Of a DNA stretch of 64,000 bases, positions 10,475-19,642 are shown one piece after another; positions within the stretch are counted from its first letter, which is position 1, and the number at the start of each line of letters is the position of its first letter. The stretch is from Mucilaginibacter sp. MD40 (GTDB lineage Bacteria > Bacteroidota > Bacteroidia > Sphingobacteriales > Sphingobacteriaceae). Location of the stretch: positions 3,181,852 through 3,245,851 of the forward strand of contig NZ_NRSW01000001.1 of NCBI RefSeq assembly GCF_002288635.1, in the 5' to 3' direction. The notes below the pieces were generated by a model, which was given only the letters and a program-made list of their open reading frames with translations, was not told the DNA's origin and did not search any database. The position numbers were made by a program, and so were the translations under genes.

Positions 10475-11803
10475 ATGAAAATTAACATTAAACCTGCAGA
10501 AGGAAAATTAGGTATCCTGATACCTGGTTTAGGTGCAGTTGCTACTACTTTAATTGCCGGTGTTGAAGCTGTAAAGAAGGGTATTGCTCAACCCGTTGGT
10601 TCACTTACACAAATGGGAAGCATCCGCTTAGGTAAACGTACCGAAAACCGCAACCCAAAGATCAAAGATTTTGTTCCGTTGGCTAACCTTAACGATATTG
10701 TTTTTGGTGGCTGGGACGTATATGAAGATAACGTATACGAAGCAGCCGTTAACGCTGCTGTTTTAGAGCGCAACCTGCTTGATCAGGTTAAAGATGGCTT
10801 AGAAAAAATTAAGCCAATGAAAGCCGCTTTTGACAAGAACTACGCTAAAAACCTTGACGGTACACACGTAAAAACCGGTACCCGTTACGAGCTTGCACAG
10901 CAGGTAATGGAAGATATCAAAAACTTCCAGAAAGATAACGGCCTTGACCGCGTTGTGCTGGTATGGTGCGGTTCAACTGAAGTTTATTTTGAAGCATCAG
11001 ATGTTCACCAGTCTTTGGCTGCTTTTGAGCAGGGGTTAAAAGATGACGACAAACGTATCGCACCAAGCATGATCTATGCTTACGCTGCTTTAAAATTAGG
11101 CGTACCTTTCGCTAACGGCGCTCCTAACCTTACTGTTGATATCCCTGCCATGATAGAGCTGGCTAAAGAAACCAGCACCCCTATCGCAGGTAAAGACTTT
11201 AAAACCGGCCAAACTTTAATGAAAACCATCCTTGCACCAGGCCTTGCTGCCCGTTCATTGGGTGTACACGGCTGGTTCTCAACCAACATCCTGGGTAACC
11301 GCGATGGTTTGGTACTGGACGATCCGGATAACTTCAAAACTAAAGAAGTATCTAAACTGGGTGTATTGGAAGATATCCTTAAACCGGAAGATAATCCTGA
11401 ACTATACGGCGATATCTTCCACAAGATCCGTATCAACTACTACCCTCCTCATGGCGATAACAAAGAAAGCTGGGATAACATCGACATTTTTGGCTGGTTA
11501 GGTTACAAAATGCAGATCAAGATCAACTTCCTTTGCCGCGACTCTATCCTGGCTGCTCCTATCGCTTTAGATTTAGCTATCTTCTGTGATATGGCTAAAC
11601 GCGCTAACATGAGCGGTATACAGGAGTGGTTATCATTCTACCTTAAATCGCCGCAAACCGCGCCGGGTCTGCATGCAGAGAATGATATCTTTAAACAATT
11701 GATCAAATTAGAAAATACCCTGCGTTACCTGATGGGCGAAGACCTGATCACACACCTGGGTTTAGATTATTACGACGATATGTTTGCCGGCCACCAGGCT
11801 TAA
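10475..11803 (+). CDS. ino1: Myo-inositol-1-phosphate synthase (inositol-3-phosphate synthase)
   Basis: 442 residues. The enzyme converts glucose-6-phosphate to inositol-3-phosphate using NAD+ as an internal redox cofactor. Visible hallmarks are an N-terminal Rossmann nucleotide-binding stretch (G-I-L-I-P-G-L-G-A-V-A-T-T), the F-V-P-L-A motif, the N-G-A-P-N-L-T-V-D region and the catalytic region with Lys and Asp around D-F-K-T-G-Q-T-L-M-K and L-G-N-R-D-G. It supplies the inositol head group for the lipid genes downstream (CDP-alcohol transferase and PAP2 transferase). A strong terminator follows, so the later genes probably have their own promoter. Confidence 0.95.
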   Translation: MKINIKPAEGKLGILIPGLGAVATTLIAGVEAVKKGIAQPVGSLTQMGSIRLGKRTENRNPKIKDFVPLANLNDIVFGGWDVYEDNVYEAAVNAAVLERNLLDQVKDGLEKIKPMKAAFDKNYAKNLDGTHVKTGTRYELAQQVMEDIKNFQKDNGLDRVVLVWCGSTEVYFEASDVHQSLAAFEQGLKDDDKRIAPSMIYAYAALKLGVPFANGAPNLTVDIPAMIELAKETSTPIAGKDFKTGQTLMKTILAPGLAARSLGVHGWFSTNILGNRDGLVLDDPDNFKTKEVSKLGVLEDILKPEDNPELYGDIFHKIRINYYPPHGDNKESWDNIDIFGWLGYKMQIKINFLCRDSILAAPIALDLAIFCDMAKRANMSGIQEWLSFYLKSPQTAPGLHAENDIFKQLIKLENTLRYLMGEDLITHLGLDYYDDMFAGHQA

Positions 11804-11829
11804 TTCAAAAATTAGTAATAAACTATAAC

Positions 11830-11868
11830 AAAACGGGGCGTTCACCTTTGGTGAAACGCCCCGTTTTT
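11830..11868 (+). terminator. Terminator after ino1
   Basis: A GC-rich stem of about 16 bp with a single bulged A (left arm from 11830, right arm to 11867) followed by TTTTTATTTT. It separates ino1 from the following lipid genes. The next 210 bases to 12078 hold two minor inverted repeats and no gene. Confidence 0.88.
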
Positions 11869-12078
11869 ATTTTGCCCTTATTTTCCGATATTCGCGCAGC
11901 CAAAAACAGCGCAGCTTTCCCGGGCTTTTTCATCCGGCCTGACAATAATCAGGCATATTTTACGTAAATTGTAACAGTTGTATTACAAATGCGTCTACGC
12001 TGAGGGAGTTGTTGCAGTTTAAGGCCTTACAAGCGGCTACGCTAAAATCAAAAACACTATGCAGCCGTTAAAAACATA

Positions 12079-12453
12079 ATGGCAACATTTGTAAAAGCGC
12101 AGGCATCGTCATTCGTGGCCTCGGCAGTTGATTTTTTAGTAACCATATTTTGTAAAGAAGTATTGGGAATATGGTATGTGGCTGCCAGTTTTACAGGTAC
12201 CGTAAGCGGTGGCATAACCAACTTTATACTGGGGCGGGCATGGGTATTTAAAAAAAAGAAAGAAAAGGCCATCCCTGTACAGGCGGTTAAATACCTGCTG
12301 GTTTGGTGCGGTAACCTCCTTTTGAATACAGCGGGCGTGTTTTTAGTAACACACTACCTAAAGTTAGATTATAAGATATCAAAGATACTGGTATCGTTTT
12401 TTGTAGGTATTTTTTACAATTATTTCCTGCAAAAGAAATTTGTTTTTGCTTAA
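12079..12453 (+). CDS. GtrA-family membrane protein
   Basis: 124 residues with four predicted transmembrane helices and the GtrA/DPMS pattern (S-F-V-A-S-A-V-D-F near the start, N-F-I-L-G-R-A-W-V-F in the middle, a K-F-V-F end). GtrA proteins help move lipid-linked sugars or other lipid intermediates across the inner membrane. It lies 14 bases before the DUF5686 gene and heads the second half of the inositol-lipid cluster, so a role in flipping an inositol or glycosyl lipid is a reasonable but unproven guess. Confidence 0.8.
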   Translation: MATFVKAQASSFVASAVDFLVTIFCKEVLGIWYVAASFTGTVSGGITNFILGRAWVFKKKKEKAIPVQAVKYLLVWCGNLLLNTAGVFLVTHYLKLDYKISKILVSFFVGIFYNYFLQKKFVFA

Positions 12454-12467
12454 CTATATACTTATAA

Positions 12468-15014
12468 ATGATTTTTAGCTACCCGTATAAGCATCTGTTA
12501 CTTATACTTTTTTTATTTACCAGTTTTTACGCGGCAGCGCAAAGCACAGTGGTTACCGGCACGGTAACGGATGTGGGCAATAATCAGAAACTACCTTATG
12601 TTAGCGTTTCTTTTGAGGGTAGCACCATAGGCACTAACACCGATAATAATGGTAAGTACACCATTAGTACCACACAGCCATACAACCGCCTAAAAGTTAG
12701 CTACCTCGGTTATAAAGCAGTTATCGTCAACATTACACCAGGTAAGCAGCAGGTGGTCAATATCAGGCTGGTACCTACCTCGCAAAACCTGGGCGAGGTT
12801 ACCGTACAATCAAAAAAACGGGCTAAATATGATAATGAAAACCCTGCCGTGAAACTCATACGACAGGTTATTGCCAATAAAGCCAAAAACCGGCCCGAAG
12901 CTTATAATTATGTTGAGTACAAGGAGTATGATAAGATGCAGTTCTCGCTCAGCAATATCTCCGAAAAAGTAAAAGAGAAAAAGCTGTTCAGGAAATATAA
13001 ATTCATTTTTGAGAATAAGGACAGCACTTCATACCCGGGTAAATCCCTGCTGCCTATTTATCTTAAAGAACGCGTTACGCAGGTTTTTTATCGCAAAAAC
13101 CCCGAGGCCACCCGCGAAAAGCGGCTTGGCGAAAAGTCTGTTGATTTTGGGCCGGGCTTTGATACCGAAGGTGTTGGCCAGTACTTTCAGCACCTGTATG
13201 TAAAGGTAGATATTTATGATAACGACGTTTTATTGCTGGGCCGCCAGTTCCTGAGCCCTATAGCGGATAACGCCCCTACCTTCTATAAGTATTTCATTAC
13301 CGATACTATTACGCTGCAAACAGGTAAAAAACTGGTGCAGCTAAGTTTTACACCACGCAACACCAATAACATCTTATTTGAGGGTGATATTTTTATTACC
13401 CTTGATGGCAATTACGCTGTACAAAAAGCCGCGCTGATCATTAATAAAAACATCAACGTAAACTTTGTGCGCAGCATGAACATTGACCAGGACTTTGAGT
13501 TAAGCCCTGATGGCCGTTACCACCTTTCGCGAAGCAATACCTTTGCAGATTTTGGCCTGAGCCAAAAACGCAAAAGCGGGTTATTTGGCTCGCGCACTAT
13601 TGTGAGGCGCGACTTTGTGATCAACAAACCCCACCCCGACAGTACTTACGCCACACCACCTGAGGTTGACGACGAAGAACTGCGCAACAAGCCCGACAGC
13701 TTCTGGGTAAAAAACCGTTTTGATACGCTAAGCACCGCCGAATCAAAAACCTATAAAAACATTGATAGCCTGGTACACATGCCATCATTCCGCCGCACGG
13801 CCGATATTATTAACCTGTTATTTGCCGGCTTTAAAAATTTTGGCAAGTTTGAGATAGGCCCGGCAAGTACCTTTTACAGCTTTAACCCGGTTGAAGGTTT
13901 CCGCCTGCGCCTGGGCGGACGTACCACAGCAGATTTCAGCAAGCGCATATTTTTCGAAGGCTATGGCGCTTATGGTTTTAAGGACGAACGATGGAAGTAC
14001 TTTTTTGCTACCACCTATTCGCTTAACGGTAAAAGCATTTACCGTTTCCCCCAACATTATATAAGGGCAAGTATACAGCGCGAAACTAAGATACCCGGCC
14101 AGGAACTGCAGTTTATACAGGAAGATAACGTACTGCTTTCCTTTAAACGTGGCCGTAACGATAAGTATTATTACAACGACCAGTACCGTTTTGAATACGT
14201 AAGCGAATATGCCAACCATTTCTCCTATAAACTGGGGCTACGCAAGCTGATCCAAACACCAGCGGGTAGCTTAGTACCTTTTATAAACAGCGCCGGTACA
14301 CAAACTTTTAATAACCTTACTACCTCTGAGGCTACCATTGGCCTGCGTTACGCGCCCAAAGAGCAATATTACCAGGGTAAGCTTTTCCGTACGCCTATTA
14401 TTAACCAATACCCTAAACTATCGCTGGAATATACCGCCGGTTTAAAGGTGCTTGACGGGCAATACCGCTACCATAAACTTGATTTCAGGGGCGAGAAACG
14501 CTTTTATGAAGCTCCGTTCGGTTTTTCGGACGTGATACTGGAAGCTTCACGTACTTTCGGGCAGGTGCCTTATCCGCTGCTGAACATATCGCGTGGTAAC
14601 CAGACCTTCGCTTATGTAATAGACCAGTATAACCTTATGAACTTCCTGGAGTTTGTGAGCGATAAATCGGCCAGTATCATTGTCGACCATCACTTTGGCG
14701 GTTTCTTCTTTAACAAGATACCTTTGTTTAAAAGGCTTAAATGGCGCGAAACCGCTTCAGTTAAAGCTTTATGGGGAGGACTGAGCCGGGAAAATACACC
14801 TGCATTTAATGGAAACCTTTACCAGTTCCCGGTAGATAACAAAGGTGTACCTATCACTTATGCCTTAGGTAACAAACCTTATACAGAAATTAGCTTTGGT
14901 GTCGAAAACATTTTTAAATTCATTAGGTTAGACTACGTTAAACGCTTAACTTATCTGGAAAACCCCGATGTAGCTAAATGGGGTGTCCGTGTGAAAATCA
15001 AATTTGACTTTTAA
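12468..15014 (+). CDS. DUF5686 outer-membrane protein with carboxypeptidase-like regulatory domain
   Basis: 848 residues. It has a signal peptide (cleavage after Y-A-A-A-Q, about residue 25), then a CarboxypepD_reg-like beta-sandwich (V-T-G-T-V-T-D ... G-T-N-T-D-N-N-G-K-Y, about residues 28-110), then the large DUF5686 region rich in aromatic and charged beta strands that ends in V-K-I-K-F-D-F, typical of an outer-membrane barrel terminus. The function of DUF5686 is not known to me. The gene is tightly placed between the GtrA-like and CDP-alcohol transferase genes, hinting at handling of the lipid product at the cell envelope. Confidence 0.85.
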   Translation: MIFSYPYKHLLLILFLFTSFYAAAQSTVVTGTVTDVGNNQKLPYVSVSFEGSTIGTNTDNNGKYTISTTQPYNRLKVSYLGYKAVIVNITPGKQQVVNIRLVPTSQNLGEVTVQSKKRAKYDNENPAVKLIRQVIANKAKNRPEAYNYVEYKEYDKMQFSLSNISEKVKEKKLFRKYKFIFENKDSTSYPGKSLLPIYLKERVTQVFYRKNPEATREKRLGEKSVDFGPGFDTEGVGQYFQHLYVKVDIYDNDVLLLGRQFLSPIADNAPTFYKYFITDTITLQTGKKLVQLSFTPRNTNNILFEGDIFITLDGNYAVQKAALIINKNINVNFVRSMNIDQDFELSPDGRYHLSRSNTFADFGLSQKRKSGLFGSRTIVRRDFVINKPHPDSTYATPPEVDDEELRNKPDSFWVKNRFDTLSTAESKTYKNIDSLVHMPSFRRTADIINLLFAGFKNFGKFEIGPASTFYSFNPVEGFRLRLGGRTTADFSKRIFFEGYGAYGFKDERWKYFFATTYSLNGKSIYRFPQHYIRASIQRETKIPGQELQFIQEDNVLLSFKRGRNDKYYYNDQYRFEYVSEYANHFSYKLGLRKLIQTPAGSLVPFINSAGTQTFNNLTTSEATIGLRYAPKEQYYQGKLFRTPIINQYPKLSLEYTAGLKVLDGQYRYHKLDFRGEKRFYEAPFGFSDVILEASRTFGQVPYPLLNISRGNQTFAYVIDQYNLMNFLEFVSDKSASIIVDHHFGGFFFNKIPLFKRLKWRETASVKALWGGLSRENTPAFNGNLYQFPVDNKGVPITYALGNKPYTEISFGVENIFKFIRLDYVKRLTYLENPDVAKWGVRVKIKFDF

Positions 15015-15056
15015 GCGATAATAGTTAATTTAGGTTTATCTACATTTACCTTTGAA

Positions 15057-15773
15057 ATGGCACAACAAACAACATCACTACGCACTAATCTACAACTGGG
15101 TATATATAAGGTAATTGATCCATTTGTTAAATTACTTATTAAACTGGGTTTAACGCCCAACGCCGTTACTTCAATAGGTTTTGTATTAAATGTAGGTGTG
15201 GCGGCAATTTTTATTGTTGGCTCTGAACACGGTAACCGTGGCGATTTCAGCTACATTGGCTGGGCCGGGGGCCTTATCCTGTTCGCGGGGCTGTTTGATA
15301 TGCTTGATGGGCAGGTAGCCCGCTTAGGCAACATGAAATCGGTATTTGGTGCCCTTTATGACTCTGTTTTAGACCGCTACAGCGAACTGATCATGTTCCT
15401 GGGTATATGTTATTACCTCGTTGCTCATCATTACTTCCTGAGCTCTATATTCGCTTTCATTGCCCTTATCGGTTCTATGATGGTAAGCTACGTACGTGCC
15501 CGCGCGGAAGGTTTAGGTGTGGAGTGTAAAGGCGGCTTGATGCAGCGCCCCGAGCGTGTAATTACCATAGGCCTGTTCGCTATTGCCTGCGGTATCAGTT
15601 CATCGTACATTGGTGGAGATTATAAGTTGTTTATCCCGGGGATAAAGTACCATGTGTTTGAAACCATGTCTATCTTCACCTTCCCTATAGCCATACTGGC
15701 CGTATTAACTAACCTAACTGCTTTTGGCAGGTTAATGGATGCTAAAAAAGCTTTGTCTGATAACGAAGAATGA
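15057..15773 (+). CDS. CDP-alcohol phosphatidyltransferase (candidate phosphatidylinositol-phosphate synthase)
   Basis: 238 residues with about six transmembrane helices. The family signature D-x2-D-G-x2-A-R-x8-G-x3-D-x3-D is complete: Asp81, Asp84, Gly85, Ala88, Arg89, Gly98, Asp102 and Asp106. The family transfers a phosphatidyl group from CDP-diacylglycerol to an alcohol at the inner membrane. With inositol-phosphate synthase upstream, inositol-3-phosphate is the likely acceptor, giving phosphatidylinositol phosphate. Phosphatidylglycerol-phosphate or archaetidyl-type synthases share the motif. The stop overlaps the next gene by four bases (ATGA), indicating translational coupling. Confidence 0.85.
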   Translation: MAQQTTSLRTNLQLGIYKVIDPFVKLLIKLGLTPNAVTSIGFVLNVGVAAIFIVGSEHGNRGDFSYIGWAGGLILFAGLFDMLDGQVARLGNMKSVFGALYDSVLDRYSELIMFLGICYYLVAHHYFLSSIFAFIALIGSMMVSYVRARAEGLGVECKGGLMQRPERVITIGLFAIACGISSSYIGGDYKLFIPGIKYHVFETMSIFTFPIAILAVLTNLTAFGRLMDAKKALSDNEE

Positions 15774-16381
15774 ATAAAATACTGCTAAGGTTTTTGTTAA
15801 TTTTTTGCTTATTTACAGCAACAGCTTACAAAGCCCATGCAAGCATACCGGTAACTTGTGATACACTGAGTACGGATACTGTTCCGCCGGCCTACAAAAC
15901 TCAGGATGGCAAGGTCTATCCTCCCGTACCGGATAACCCTAACAGGCTTTTTTATCTGCAACGCTCTAAAAACATCAATGCTGTTTGTTATGATGTAAAC
16001 ATCAACCCCGAAACAGGCCTGGCAGATGAAAAATCGCCGATAAACATTTACTGGTTAAGGTTTGCCGAGGCCAATGGTGAAAAAGAAGAGTTAACCTATA
16101 TACAGCGCAAGTTTGCCTATGGTATCAACTCCAAATCGCTGGGTAATGGCAGTTTCGATATCAGGTTAGTGTCATACGATAAAATTCCGTTTAAATTGAT
16201 GCAGGGCACCGACGGAAAATATCATATCTTCGCAATTGTTTCAAAAAAGCGCATACTGCTTAAAAGTATTTTTATTAAGACAGACGGTGGCTCTATGTGG
16301 TCGCCAAATGTTATTTTTGTAGAAATGAAGGGTACCGATCCTGAAACCGGAAAAGAGGTGACCGAACGTTTTAAACCCTGA
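15770..16381 (+). CDS. DUF4833 domain protein, secreted
   Basis: 203 residues with a signal peptide ending near K-A-H-A-S (about residue 25). The mature part contains R-L-F-Y-L-Q-R-S-K-N, which I recognise as DUF4833, and I-N-I-Y-W-L-R-F-A-E. The biochemical role is unknown. It is translationally coupled on both sides (four-base overlap upstream, one-base overlap downstream) inside the inositol-lipid operon, so its product is expected to act on or with that lipid in the periplasm. Confidence 0.75.
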   Translation: MNKILLRFLLIFCLFTATAYKAHASIPVTCDTLSTDTVPPAYKTQDGKVYPPVPDNPNRLFYLQRSKNINAVCYDVNINPETGLADEKSPINIYWLRFAEANGEKEELTYIQRKFAYGINSKSLGNGSFDIRLVSYDKIPFKLMQGTDGKYHIFAIVSKKRILLKSIFIKTDGGSMWSPNVIFVEMKGTDPETGKEVTERFKP

Positions 16382-17016
16382 TGATTATGGCTAAGAAAAA
16401 TTTTGTTTCCAACTCCACCGAATCGGTGAGGATGTTTAAAAGCGATTTCCTGGAAAGTTTATCAAAAGTACACTACTTTGTACCTATTATAGTTTTTGTA
16501 CCGGTTATACTGGCTTGCGGTTATTTCGCGTATGAGAAAAACATTGGTTTAGTTAATTTCATATGGCTTTTCGCAGCCGGTCTTTTTGTGTGGACCTTTA
16601 CCGAGTACGTATTACACCGCTATGTGTTCCATTTTGTACCTAAAGCCAAATGGGCTTTAAGGTTACACTTTATTTTCCACGGTGTACACCACGATTATCC
16701 AAGTGATGCCAAACGTTTGGTAATGCCGCCATCGGCAAGCATCCCATTGGCTACCGGCTTTTACTTTTTGTTTAACGCCCTCCTGCCTGCAAACTATGTA
16801 CTTGGTTTTTTCCCTGGCTTTATTTTGGGTTACCTGGTGTATGATATATCGCATTACGCTATCCACCATTTTAACTTTAAAGGCAGTTTCTGGAAAAAGA
16901 TCAAACAGCACCATATGCTGCACCATTACCAGGACCCTACCAAAGGTTACGGTGTAAGCTCTCCAATGTGGGACAAGGTGTTTAACTCAGATTTCATTAA
17001 AAAACAGAATGACTAA
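16381..17016 (+). CDS. Fatty-acid/sphingolipid hydroxylase (sterol desaturase superfamily)
   Basis: 211 residues, a membrane di-iron oxygenase. The histidine clusters that bind the two irons are visible: H79/H84 (H-R-Y-V-F-H), H96/H100/H103/H104 (H-F-I-F-H-G-V-H-H), H158/H162/H163 and H177/H178/H181/H182. Transmembrane segments surround them. Family members hydroxylate the acyl chain or sphingoid base of ceramides, or sterols. Its operon position favours ceramide hydroxylation. An alternative start is the ATG at 16387. The 3' end overlaps the PAP2 gene by eight bases. Confidence 0.85.
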   Translation: MIMAKKNFVSNSTESVRMFKSDFLESLSKVHYFVPIIVFVPVILACGYFAYEKNIGLVNFIWLFAAGLFVWTFTEYVLHRYVFHFVPKAKWALRLHFIFHGVHHDYPSDAKRLVMPPSASIPLATGFYFLFNALLPANYVLGFFPGFILGYLVYDISHYAIHHFNFKGSFWKKIKQHHMLHHYQDPTKGYGVSSPMWDKVFNSDFIKKQND

Positions 17017-17947
17017 TGCGCATAGCAATGATATCCGTATCAATGCCAAAAGCGTCAGCATTGTTACCGGTGTATCTGTTGCCTACCTGATCCTCTCCTC
17101 CCTGCTGGTTGGCTTTAAAACAGACCAGCTGGTACTCATAGGTATTTTTAACGTACTCTTTTACGCCTCTGTAGTTACCCGGAAGTTTATCCTGGGCTTT
17201 ACCATATTTATTGTATACTGGATCATTTTTGATTACATGAAGGCCTTCCCTAACTACAACTACAATGATGTAGCTGTGGGTGGGCTTTACGGCGCCGAAA
17301 AAGATATTTTCGGCATCAGCGTTCAGGGTAAAACCGTTACCCCTAACGAGTACCTGCGCATGCAAAGCACCGACTTTCTGGATGCTATTACCGGCTTCTT
17401 TTATCTATGCTGGATACCGGTACCTCTTGCCTTCGCTGCTTATTTATTTTTTAAGAACAAACGCCAGTTCCTGTATTTCTCGTTAACCTTTGTACTGGTT
17501 AACCTGCTGGGCTTCATAGTATATTATGCGTACCCTGCTGCACCGCCCTGGTATGTCCAATACCATGGCTTAAATTTTCATCCGTTAACACAAGGTAGTA
17601 CAGCCGGCCTCTCGAGATTTGACAGGCTCTTCCATATCTCGCTGTTTAAATCTATCTACGAGAAAGGCTCCAATGTGTTTGCCGCTATGCCTTCACTGCA
17701 TTCATCATACCCAATTGTGGTATTGTATTACGGCATTAAAAACCGCTTGGGCTGGGTTAATATTTTCTTTGGATTAGTAATGATAGGGATTTGGTTTACA
17801 GCGGTTTATGCAAGCCATCATTATGTACTGGACGTACTGGCAGGTATATTATGTGCCACTATAGGTATTTTACTCTTCAACTGGATCTTATCGGCATCAA
17901 AAAAATTCAGGGATTTTTTGGGCAGATACGAGGCCGTTATCCGCTAA
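17009..17947 (+). CDS. PAP2-superfamily transferase, Aur1-like (candidate inositol phosphoceramide synthase)
   Basis: 312 residues with about seven membrane helices. The three catalytic motifs match the fungal inositol-phosphorylceramide synthase Aur1 pattern: Y-P-A-A-P-P-W (175-181), A-M-P-S-L-H-S (226-232, His231) and H-H-Y-V-L-D (270-275). Such enzymes move phosphoinositol from phosphatidylinositol to ceramide at the membrane. Coupling with a CDP-alcohol transferase, a hydroxylase and inositol-phosphate synthase makes this assignment attractive; a lipid phosphatase of the PAP2 family is the alternative. A small hairpin at 17980-17996 follows, with no clear T-tract. Confidence 0.8.
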   Translation: MTNAHSNDIRINAKSVSIVTGVSVAYLILSSLLVGFKTDQLVLIGIFNVLFYASVVTRKFILGFTIFIVYWIIFDYMKAFPNYNYNDVAVGGLYGAEKDIFGISVQGKTVTPNEYLRMQSTDFLDAITGFFYLCWIPVPLAFAAYLFFKNKRQFLYFSLTFVLVNLLGFIVYYAYPAAPPWYVQYHGLNFHPLTQGSTAGLSRFDRLFHISLFKSIYEKGSNVFAAMPSLHSSYPIVVLYYGIKNRLGWVNIFFGLVMIGIWFTAVYASHHYVLDVLAGILCATIGILLFNWILSASKKFRDFLGRYEAVIR

Positions 17948-18162
17948 ATTGTATAGTAAAATATACTTCTTACCGGATTATTGCTTCCTAAGCAATCTTC
18001 ATTAATACTTCTACATTATCCTGTAAATACTTATTAATCAATACAATTAGGTATTTATATTAGTTTATTGTAATTTGCGCCTCCCCTGCAACATCAATAA
18101 TTAATCGGGGCACGCATTTTGAATAAGTTGTTCTACATACTTATCCGGAATCAAATCACCAG

Positions 18163-18960
18163 ATGAAGAAGATTATTACACTTATTTGTTTAGTAGCCGT
18201 TACATTTGTTTGTAAAGCCAATAACGATGCGTTAGACAGCTTGAAGCACAAGCTGCAAACCACTACAAATGACACACTTAAGGGCCCTATCTATACCCAG
18301 ATTGCAGCTGAATACCTTAAGTTCGACACGATCATCAACCGTAACCTGCGTAATTATTATCAGACTGAAGCCATACACTGGTCACTACAGGCACTGCACA
18401 ACTATTCTTTTTATGAAGACACATTAGGCATGAGGCGTTGCTTTGACGACCTGGCCAAGGTTTACACTGCTCAGCACCGTTACAGCCAGGCTAAATGGTT
18501 CCTGCTGCAATCAAAAAACATTTCACGCAAGCGCAATGATGTAGCATCAGTAGTGATGACCCTGGTGAAACTGGCCAACGTAAAAATGGATAACAAAGAA
18601 GCCAAACTTGCTATGCGCGACCTTAACGACGCGCTAAATCTCTCCGTAAAAAATAACCTGCTTAGAGAAGAGGCTTTAGTACAGCAAAGCTATGCCTTCC
18701 TGTATAACCGGCTTAACCAGAATGATAAAGGCGATATCGCTTCCAAACGTGTGGCCGAGATCAACGAAAAGCTACAGCAGATACAGGCCGAAAAACAACT
18801 GGCCGAAACAATGCCTAAAGATTCGGTGATCATCAAAAAAACTGAACCTGTTAAGAAAAAGAAGGCAACTCCCGCCAAAAAGCTCGCTAAGCTAAATACC
18901 ATTAACACTACTTCGGTACGTAAGCTGGCTGTAGTGTATCCTGCACAAGCTAAGCTGTAA
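18163..18960 (+). CDS. Secreted TPR-like helical protein
   Basis: 265 residues: a signal peptide (cleavage near C-K-A-N, residue 20), an all-helical middle resembling degenerate tetratricopeptide repeats (residues about 60-215), and a basic Lys/Ala/Pro-rich tail. Bacteroidota sensor kinases and LuxR-type regulators often start with such TPRs, but here no kinase or DNA-binding domain follows. Function unknown. It is separated from the lipid operon by 215 bases in which I see no gene. Confidence 0.6.
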   Translation: MKKIITLICLVAVTFVCKANNDALDSLKHKLQTTTNDTLKGPIYTQIAAEYLKFDTIINRNLRNYYQTEAIHWSLQALHNYSFYEDTLGMRRCFDDLAKVYTAQHRYSQAKWFLLQSKNISRKRNDVASVVMTLVKLANVKMDNKEAKLAMRDLNDALNLSVKNNLLREEALVQQSYAFLYNRLNQNDKGDIASKRVAEINEKLQQIQAEKQLAETMPKDSVIIKKTEPVKKKKATPAKKLAKLNTINTTSVRKLAVVYPAQAKL

Positions 18961-18997
18961 TTTAAACCTACGGGCGGGTAAAGCGTCATATACCGGT

Positions 18998-19561
18998 ATG
19001 AAGCGATACACCAGCATATTTTGTATAGTAGCCGCCGCGTTTACTTTATCGTTACTGGCTTTCAGGCAGGACGACGACGGATATTCCTCTTTCAAGGACA
19101 GATTCCTACAACTCATCAACCAAACCCGTACAAGGGGTTGTAACTGCGGTGGTACCTGGTACCCGCCGGCCCCACCATTGGTGTGGAATAACCAATTGGA
19201 AGATGCCGCCCGTGGGCATGCCAAAGACATGGCCCGCAGAAATTACTTCAGCCACGATAGCAAAGATGGACGCAGCATGACCACCCGCATCGTGCAGGCC
19301 GGTTACCACTTCAAAGGGTGGAAAAGCTTTATGAGCGGCGAAAATATCGCTTTTGGGCAACAAACTATAGAGGAAGTACAGGCCGGCTGGTTCAAAAGCG
19401 AAGGCCATTGTAAGAACCTCATGAACCCCGGCTTTAAAGAAGTGGGCGTAGCCGAGAAAGACCACTTTTGGGTGCAGGATTTTGGCGGCCGTGAGCCCTT
19501 TAGTCCCGAACAGCAAAGGCTGATGAAAGAAGGCAAGCTACGTTTGATACAGCGCGATTAG
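18998..19561 (+). CDS. CAP-domain (SCP/PR-1) secreted protein
   Basis: 187 residues. An N-terminal hydrophobic segment is followed by the CAP fold: L-I-N-Q-T-R start helix, L-E-D-A-A-R-G-H-A-K-D-M (with the conserved His), N-Y-F-S-H-D, G-E-N-I-A and G-H-C-K-N-L-M-N-P. These match the CAP1 and CAP2 signatures of bacterial YkwD-like proteins. The family is extracytoplasmic; its bacterial role is unclear (lipid binding or peptidase-like functions have been proposed). Cys residues near C-N-C-G-G may form a disulfide. Confidence 0.85.
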   Translation: MKRYTSIFCIVAAAFTLSLLAFRQDDDGYSSFKDRFLQLINQTRTRGCNCGGTWYPPAPPLVWNNQLEDAARGHAKDMARRNYFSHDSKDGRSMTTRIVQAGYHFKGWKSFMSGENIAFGQQTIEEVQAGWFKSEGHCKNLMNPGFKEVGVAEKDHFWVQDFGGREPFSPEQQRLMKEGKLRLIQRD

Positions 19562-19582
19562 TTTGAAGGTCAAACTATCCTA

Positions 19583-19612
19583 TGAGATTGCCACGCTGGC
19601 GCTCGCAATGAC
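19583..19612. repeat. REP-like palindromic element
   Basis: The minus strand reads TCATTGCGAGCGCCAGCG and then TGGCAATCTCA, an imperfect stem-loop closed by ATTGC/GCAAT. I recall similar short TCATTGCGAG...GCAATCTC units dispersed in intergenic DNA of many bacteria. Only one copy is in this window. It is followed by degenerate gacttt repeats (19621-19665) that also supply the last codons of the DUF1456 gene. Confidence 0.45.
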
Positions 19613-19642
19613 ATTTTATTCTGACTTTCTATTTTTGACTTT

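Noticed and set aside
15047..15054. TACCTTTG, an exact -7 box, just before the CDP-alcohol transferase gene
   Set aside because: It ends only two bases before the ATG, so a normal start of transcription would fall at or after the start codon. Probably chance, or used only by leaderless transcription.
18163..18960. TPR sensor of a histidine kinase
   Set aside because: The protein ends after the helical region with a basic tail; there is no kinase or LuxR-type domain.
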